A DNA stretch of 64,000 bases from Aphidius gifuensis (Eukaryota; Arthropoda; Insecta; Hymenoptera; Braconidae): the NCBI RefSeq assembly GCF_014905175.1, contig NC_057789.1, positions 17,394,679-17,458,678 on the forward strand, read 5' to 3'. Of this stretch, positions 58,276 through 64,000 are shown one piece after another. A program made the position numbers and the translations under genes. The first letter of the stretch is position 1. Each line of letters begins with the position of its first letter. The notes under the pieces are model-generated. The model worked only from the letters and a program-made list of their open reading frames with translations. It did no database searches and had not been told where the DNA came from.

Positions 58276-61200
58276 TAGGGGTGTATTTGGTATTAATACG
58301 GTATCGTATCAAAAATTCAGTTTGATACCGTATTTTAACATACAAAACACCAGTGTTGGGTAGGTAGGATACCTTGGTATCTTACATGGGTAAGATACCA
58401 TGTAAGATACTGTATCTTACATCATTGGTTTCATACATCGAGGTATCTTACACTGCGTTCCCAGCGCCTCCTATGATTTTTTAGTGGAACCTTCATGCCA
58501 CAATTTTTTTTTTATTCGATATATACATGTCATTTATTTATTAAATAAAAAAAATGATCATACAGTTGCTGAAGCAACTGTGCCTTCCCTGCGGGGGGAA
58601 TTTTAATTTCTTCTTTAATATATATTGAAATTCGTAACTACAAATTTATTTCATTCTCTATCGTTACAATGATTATTGTTACAACTAAAATTTATTTAAT
58701 TTTCATTCATTTTGCTTGTTCCTTCTAATGGGTCATCTCCATGTCCAGAATCGCTTTCTTCTAACCTTATAAACTCTCCGTTTTTGTTCATTTTGTTGTA
58801 CTATGATTTTAGCCTGTCAATGTTAAATATTTATTACAAAATTGTCGAGTTCGATTGTATTTATTTTATTTACTTTTTTCTCTCGGTTGAATCAGGATTT
58901 AACGTTTTAGTTGTTGCTGAAGTCGTCGTTATATTTTTAATTTTTTTATATTCATTTATTTTTAATTCCTTTGATGCTATCACATCACCCTTTTTTCCCT
59001 AGAAATTTTCTGCCTCTTCATTCCATAAAGTTAGTTCAATCTAAAATATATTTCCTCTGGTAAATTTATTATCTTTGTTTAGTTTAATCAAACTTTTTTT
59101 CATTCAAATTTTATTTTACTTCATAATCACTGTCGTCTACTAATGTTATTGTTCTTCATTTCAATAACCGTCCTGACATTGCATATATAAATTCCACTTT
59201 ATTTATTGCTATTATGATTGCGATGATATCTAAATAATGTCATTATTATTATTGAATAGTTTTCTTTTTTTTTTTTTTTTTTTTTTCGCTAAAATTATTT
59301 TGCCTGCAAATGAATTAATTGGTAGATGTACAATTCCTTGTATTTTTTTTAATCTCGAAATTAATTTTTGGTATATTTTCATTTTCCTCATCGTCATCGA
59401 ATTTTATATAAGCTTCTACTGGTATCATTATTTCTTTATTATTTATTGATGGGTATTGTTCATCAATTTTTCTCACTAATCCTCCAGTGATCGTATATAA
59501 TTTGTTTAACTTAAATATTTAATAATTTATCACGTTAATAATTTTTTTAAAATCTTTTTGTTGAAAAATCTTGTTGCTAAATATGATTTTTCCATGATAT
59601 TTTGCTATACTTTTCTTTTTTGTTTACTCATATTTTCCTAATATTTTCCTATAATTATCGTATTTTTCTTTATATTCAGTGATTTTTCTATATTTTCGTT
59701 TATTCGTTTATATATTCTTTATTTTTCTATATTTTCCTTCATTTTCCATATTCATTTTGTTTAGATTAATTAAGGAACTTCGAAAATTTTGGGGGTGTAA
59801 TTGATATGTTCTCTTATTTATCTTTTTTTCTTTATATTCAGTCACTTTTCTATATTTTCCTTTATATTTACCGATATTTTCCCATATTTATCGTTTTTTT
59901 CTTTATTTTCAGTCCCTTTCCTATATTCTCCTTTATATTTACTGATATTTTCCCATATTTATCTTTTTTTTTCTTTATATTCAGTGACTTATCTATATTT
60001 TCCATATATATCGTATTGGTTAAGATTAAGGGACTTGGAAATTTTTTGAGGGGGTGTCTACCATGGTTGAGATTAAAGGACTTAGAAAATTTTTTAGGGG
60101 GGGTGTCTACCATGGTTGGGGGGGGGGGGTCCAGAAGAAAAGCGAAAACAATAGGAAATTAAAATTCCCTAATAAAAATCCCAAGAACAAGCAGCAGCTA
60201 AGGAAAAGATGGAGCTAAGGAATTACAGTTGCTGCAGTGGGTATAAGGAATTATTTTTTAAGCAACTGTAATTCTTTAGCCACGCATCTTTTCCTTAGCT
60301 ACTGCTTTTCCTTGGACATTTTTATTTATTTTATGAATAAAATACATGTAAATTTACTTTTTAAAAATACAAATGTCCAGGAGTATAGGATTGTTGCCAA
60401 AGAATTATATTTTAAACCACATTATTTTTTTTAAACATAATTCTTTGGCAACCTCAATTCCTTAGCTACATTATTTCCTTAGCTACTGCTTTTCCTTGGA
60501 TATTTTTATTTACTTTATGAATAAAATACATGTAAATTTATTTTTTAATAAAGCAGTAGCTAAGGAAAAGATGTAGTTACGGAATTAAGGTTGCCAAAGA
60601 ATTATATTTTAAACCACATTATTTTTTTTAAACATAATTCTTTGGCAACCTCAATTCCTTAGCTACATTTTTTCCTTAGCTACTGCTTTTCCTTGGACAT
60701 TTTTATTTATTTTATGAATAAAATACATGTAAATTTATTTTTTAAAAATACAAACGTTCAAGGAAAAGCAGTAGCTAAGGAAAAGATGTAGCTAAGGAAT
60801 TAAGGTTGCCAAAAAATTATGTTTCAAGGAAATAATGTTGCTTAAAATATAATTCTTTGGCAACCTTAATTCCTTAGAAACATCTTTTCCTCAGCTACTG
60901 CTTTTCCTTGAACATTTTTATTTATTTTAAATAAAATTACATGTATATTATTTATTTGATAAATAAAACTGTCCAAGGAAAAGCAGTAGCTAAGGAAAAG
61001 ATGTAGCTAAGGAATTACAGTTGCCAAAAAAATTCTGTTTCAAGCAACATTACTTTCTTAAAACATAATTGTTTGGCAACATTAATTTCCGAGCTACATC
61101 TTTTCTTAGCCACTGCTTCTCCTTGATATCTTATATATTTATTTAACAAATAAAATACATGTACCAACATATATCGAGCAATGACAGCTAATTGTCGAGT

Positions 61201-61412
61201 CGACAGTCGGTAAGAATGTTCAAAAATGGCGTCTCAGGTATCTTACAGTTTCTTACAGTATCTTACAGTATCTTACTGTAAGTGTAAGAAACCTCAAAAA
61301 TCGACCATTTACCCATCACTGCAGAACACCCATTTGGTATTAAATACGGTGATACCGTATCAATACCGTATTAATACCGAAAAAAAAAAATACCGGTATT
61401 TTTACATCTCTA
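58276..61412. mobile_element. TACGGTATT-repeat hAT-like element split by another hAT-like element
   Basis: Left TAGGGGTGTATTTGG...TTAATACGGTATCG and right GATACCGTATCAATACCG...CATCTCTA match the end structure of 22919-23723 (TAG.G.TGT tips, ATACGGTATT arrays). The intervening 58351-61321 is a separate insertion. The 8 bases outside the two ends do not match (TACATCTA versus GTTGTTTA), so the left boundary is uncertain. Confidence 0.55.
58351..61321. mobile_element. hAT-like CAGTGTTGGGTA element, complete copy, 8-bp TSD
   Basis: CAGTGTTGGGTAGGTAGG at the left and CCATTTACCCATCACTG at the right, with CAAAACAC (58343-58350) and CAGAACAC (61322-61329) outside, 7 of 8 matching. Left subterminal GTATCTTACAT blocks and right GTATCTTACAG blocks mirror each other. 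60170-61130 is the GCTAAGGAAA snap-back array. 58560-60170 is a non-array core with TTTTTCTATATTTTCC runs and a duplicated GGGGGTGTCTACCATGGTTG (60050-60060 and 60105-60118 areas). No transposase was recognised; the short open frames at 58712-60162 are F/I/S-rich low complexity. Confidence 0.8.
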
Positions 61413-61437
61413 GTTGTTTATTTAGTGAGGTTGCATT

Positions 61438-61655
61438 TACGAAGACGCAGAATGCTTGCAGTTGATTGCGTCTTTTTCGAAATAATAATCCGCCATTGTT
61501 GTTGACATATTTATTATTTGAGGGTTAGGTTGTTGCACAATATGTAAACAAATAAATATATGTCAACAACAATGGCGGATTATTATTTCGAAAAAGACGC
61601 AAGGTGGTGTCGCGGGCTCTGCGTCAAGCCGCAAGCATTCTGCGTCTTCGTTTTA
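61438..61655. repeat. Inverted repeat about 370 bp upstream of ELAC2
   Basis: ACGAAGACGCAGAATGCTTG ... GCGTCTTTTTCGAAATAATA, TCCGCCATTGTTGTTGACAT at 61438-61515 is repeated inverted at 61555-61655. The right arm has an extra GGTGGTGTCGCGGGCTC-like segment. It adjoins the presumed ELAC2 promoter. Confidence 0.75.
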
Positions 61656-61681
61656 GAAAAGTCGCAAGTGCCTGCGTCAGT

Positions 61682-61720
61682 GCCGAGCGACTCACGACGC
61701 GAATGCGAATCATCCTGAAT
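61682..61720 (+). promoter_or_regulatory. Motif shared with the pelota upstream region
   Basis: GCCGAGCGACTC then GAATGCGAATCATCCT, 307-345 bases before the ELAC2 start and in gene orientation, matches 53405-53365 upstream of pelota. A GGACATGCGCA motif follows at 61729, reminiscent of NRF-type palindromes of housekeeping promoters (weak). Between here and 62026 nothing else is assigned. Confidence 0.4.
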
Positions 61721-62026
61721 AATAATTCGGACATGCGCAAAAGATTTTTGTCGAGCAGTATGACTGCGACAGAGAGATTGTCTGCACCGTAATGAATCCG
61801 AACAAAATCATACCCTATGCAGTATGCGCAATATACAGTAGTATTAAATATATGGTGCTATACCCCTGCGTTGTCCTAACACTCCTAACTCCTAACCCCG
61901 AAATTAACATTGGCATTTGGCAAGCTCAACTGTAGTGAGTTTGTCAACTCTATTTCTAGTAATTTTTAGCATATTCTAATTCTCTTGATTAGAACCTACT
62001 AACTTCGTATAAAAAAACGATTTTAA

Positions 62027-63877
62027 ATGATTATAGAAAAATCAAAAGCAATAAAAAACTTATTATGTAGATTACAAAAAACTACCGTCTCGATGGACAA
62101 TAATTATTATTCGAAAAGTAGTCTCAGTAAAAGTGACATGTCACAAAAACAAGTGCAGAAATTATTACAAAAGGCTAAACATGGAAAGCGTTCAAAAATA
62201 CTTGATAAAAACAATGTGCCAGGAAAAATTTATCTCCAGGTAACTTGAAATTTTTTATAAAACCAAACGAATAAGTAAACATTCAAATAATTAACGTTGC
62301 ATTAAATTCAAGATACTAGGAAGTGGAACAAAAGGAGTACCAAGTAGTTTATATGTTTCGACAAATTTTTCAAAATATTTATTTAATTGTGGTGAAGGTA
62401 GCCAACGACTTGCTAATGAGCATCATCTGAAAATTGGTCAACTTGACCATATTTTTTTTACCATGCCAACTTGGAAAAACATGGGTGGATTACCAGGAAT
62501 GGCATTGACGATTCAAGATTGTGGCGTACCAAATATTAATCTTCATGGTCCACGAGGAATCTCTGAATTATTTCATGCAACACGTAGATTTATCTTACTT
62601 AAGGATTTATCAGTCACTGAAAATAATTGTGATGATAACAACGAATTTAAAGATTCATGTATGTCAGTTCAATATGTTAATTTAACAAAAACACAAAAAA
62701 ACAGCAAAGTTGATTATGGTATGATTGTTGATGCTGATGGCGCCGATTATTATCTACATGAATTTAATAAAAGAAGTGAAAGAAATGTTAGTTCTCGAAG
62801 TAATAATTTACCAACTAAATATTTCAATTCTTATAATAACAAAAAAACGGTCGATAAAATACATGGTTGTATCGTATATATTTGCAAATTGCATAAACAA
62901 CCGGGTAGTCTTGATTTATCAAAACTAGTAGACTATGGTGTCAAGTCTGGTCCGATTTGTAGTGAATTAAAAACTGGTCAAGATGTAACTCTCCCTGATG
63001 GTACAATTGTTAAAAGTGAGGATGTTCATACTCCAGATATACCAGGACCAGTTTTTATTGGTAAAAAAAATGTCTTCAATCATATTTTTTTACATCATTA
63101 CTGATTTTGATCACATATGATTAACAATATTTTTTATTTTCAGTTCTGGAAATACCTGATGATGATTATCTGAATTCATTGATTAAAAATAAAAGCTTTG
63201 ATGATTATCAGTCGACGGGAAAATTAGAAAATCAAGCAATGTTTATTGTTCATTTTACACCAGAAAATATTCTTAACTCAAAAAAATATCGTGACTGGAT
63301 GATAAAATTTCCCAAAACAACTGAACATATTATTATTAATGAGTATAATAATTGTTATAGTTATGAAGCGCTCCATCGAATTCAACATCAATTAACACTT
63401 CTTCATCCAAATATATTTCCAACTATATACGATAAAAACTTAAACGATAATGAGTTATTAAAAAATATTGATAAAGAGTGTGTTGAAGATAGTTTAAAAA
63501 TTTATCGAGCGCAAACATTGGATTACATACATTTGAGACCTCTTACGGGTCTGGATTCGTCACAGATTGTAAAAATTGATTCAAATGCGGATATCGCAAA
63601 AGTTTTCAGTATCGAAGGTTTTCAAGAGACACTCGAAAATTTGAAGATTGACATAAACAATCAGTTAAAAAATTCAAATGATCAATCTGAATTTCCAAAG
63701 CTTATAGTACTTGGTACGGGATCTTCTATACCAAATAAAGTTAGAAATACGTCTGGATTGCTTCTAAGAATTGATCAGAGTTCAAGCATTGTTTTGGATT
63801 GTGGTGAAGGTACTGTTGGACAAATTATTAGATTTTTCGGTGTAAAAGAAGCTGATAACATCCTCACAAGTATTAAG
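62027..63877 (+). CDS. ELAC2: ELAC2-type ribonuclease Z (tRNA 3' processing), 3' partial
   Basis: Three exons: 62027-62239 (ATG; donor GTAACT), 62313-63060 (donor GTAAAA, phase 1), 63144-63877 (acceptor TTTTCAG, donor GTATTA). Together they give about 564 residues, roughly the N-terminal two-thirds of a long RNase Z. The first domain is the catalytically dead beta-lactamase fold: ILGSGTKGVPSSLYV, YLFNCGEGSQRLANEH, then FFTMPTWKNMGGLPGM where active enzymes have HxHxDH. A linker with QHQLTLLHPNIFP and YIHLRPL follows. The active domain begins at PKLIVLGTGSSIPNKVRNTS and LDCGEGTVGQIIRFFG; its HxHxDH zinc motif must be in the next exon outside the window. The enzyme cuts 3' trailers from pre-tRNAs in nucleus and mitochondria. 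A second Met at residue 23 (62093) could give a nuclear form. Confidence 0.95.
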
Positions 63878-64000
63878 GTATTAGTTTTTTCTTTTCAATT
63901 TTCATTATCTTTCGGCCTATTGTCATCATAATTCTCATGAGCTTTATTACACTTGTGCAATTTTTATGTAGGCTGGGTGTTGAAAACTCAGCCTAGAACT
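63878..64000 (+). other. ELAC2 intron, continues past the window
   Basis: Begins GTATTAGTTTTTTC. No acceptor followed by the expected VF(V/I)SHLHADHH motif is seen before the window ends. Confidence 0.7.

Noticed and set aside
58712..60162. Hydrophobic open frames that could suggest membrane proteins
   Set aside because: They are low-complexity T-rich DNA inside a transposon, with no domain and repeated TTTATATTCAGT units.

Overview
This is a eukaryotic, very AT-rich, intron-containing window. The protein-coding content is animal-like and most like an insect: Larp1 DM15 repeats, pelota, long-form RNase Z and an insect-type fascin exon. The density of short inverted-repeat transposons, satellites and simple repeats fits a TE-rich insect such as a parasitoid wasp, but the order cannot be fixed from sequence alone. 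There are only three convincing host genes: the 3' end of Larp1 (298-1599, +), pelota without its last exon (51755-53310, -), and the 5' half of ELAC2/RNase Z (62027-63877, +), which runs off the right edge.

The 50 kb between Larp1 and pelota is mostly a nested graveyard of non-autonomous DNA transposons. Several families can be delimited to the base by terminal inverted repeats (TIRs), target-site duplications (TSDs) and, in places, empty sites elsewhere in the window. (1) About 160-bp hairpin MITEs that duplicate a 3-bp CNG target, 14 copies or partial copies. (2) A GGGTGCATT... family with 3-bp TSDs (3 copies). (3) Elements starting with GG beside TTAA (13469, 23878, 48823, 49612). (4) hAT-like elements with 8-bp TSDs (19240-19670, 22919-23723, 58351-61321). 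(5) Elements with CCC[T/G]GG termini whose interior is almost wholly short tandem repeats (14774, 30920, 56022). (6) Large snap-back arrays built on GCTAAGGAAA, which fill the hAT-like CAGTGTTGGGTA family. A Helitron 3' terminus with a helicase N-terminal fragment lies at 47.1-47.38 kb.

Scattered in this repeat landscape are orphan pieces of host-like genes: an MCC (colorectal mutant cancer protein) exon split by a transposon (7893-8736), a fascin exon cut off at its 5' side by a transposon-like end (39081-39507), a frameshifted J-domain inside an inverted-repeat element (30311-30460), and THAP-domain remnants (18500-18837). No neighbouring exons of these genes were found, so they look like captured or decayed fragments.

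The right part holds pelota (seven recognisable exons, one with a GC-AG intron), a second satellite-rich transposon cluster (55-61.4 kb), and ELAC2. Pelota and ELAC2 carry the same roughly 40-bp motif upstream of their start codons, in the same orientation relative to each gene; this is the most interesting non-transposon signal.
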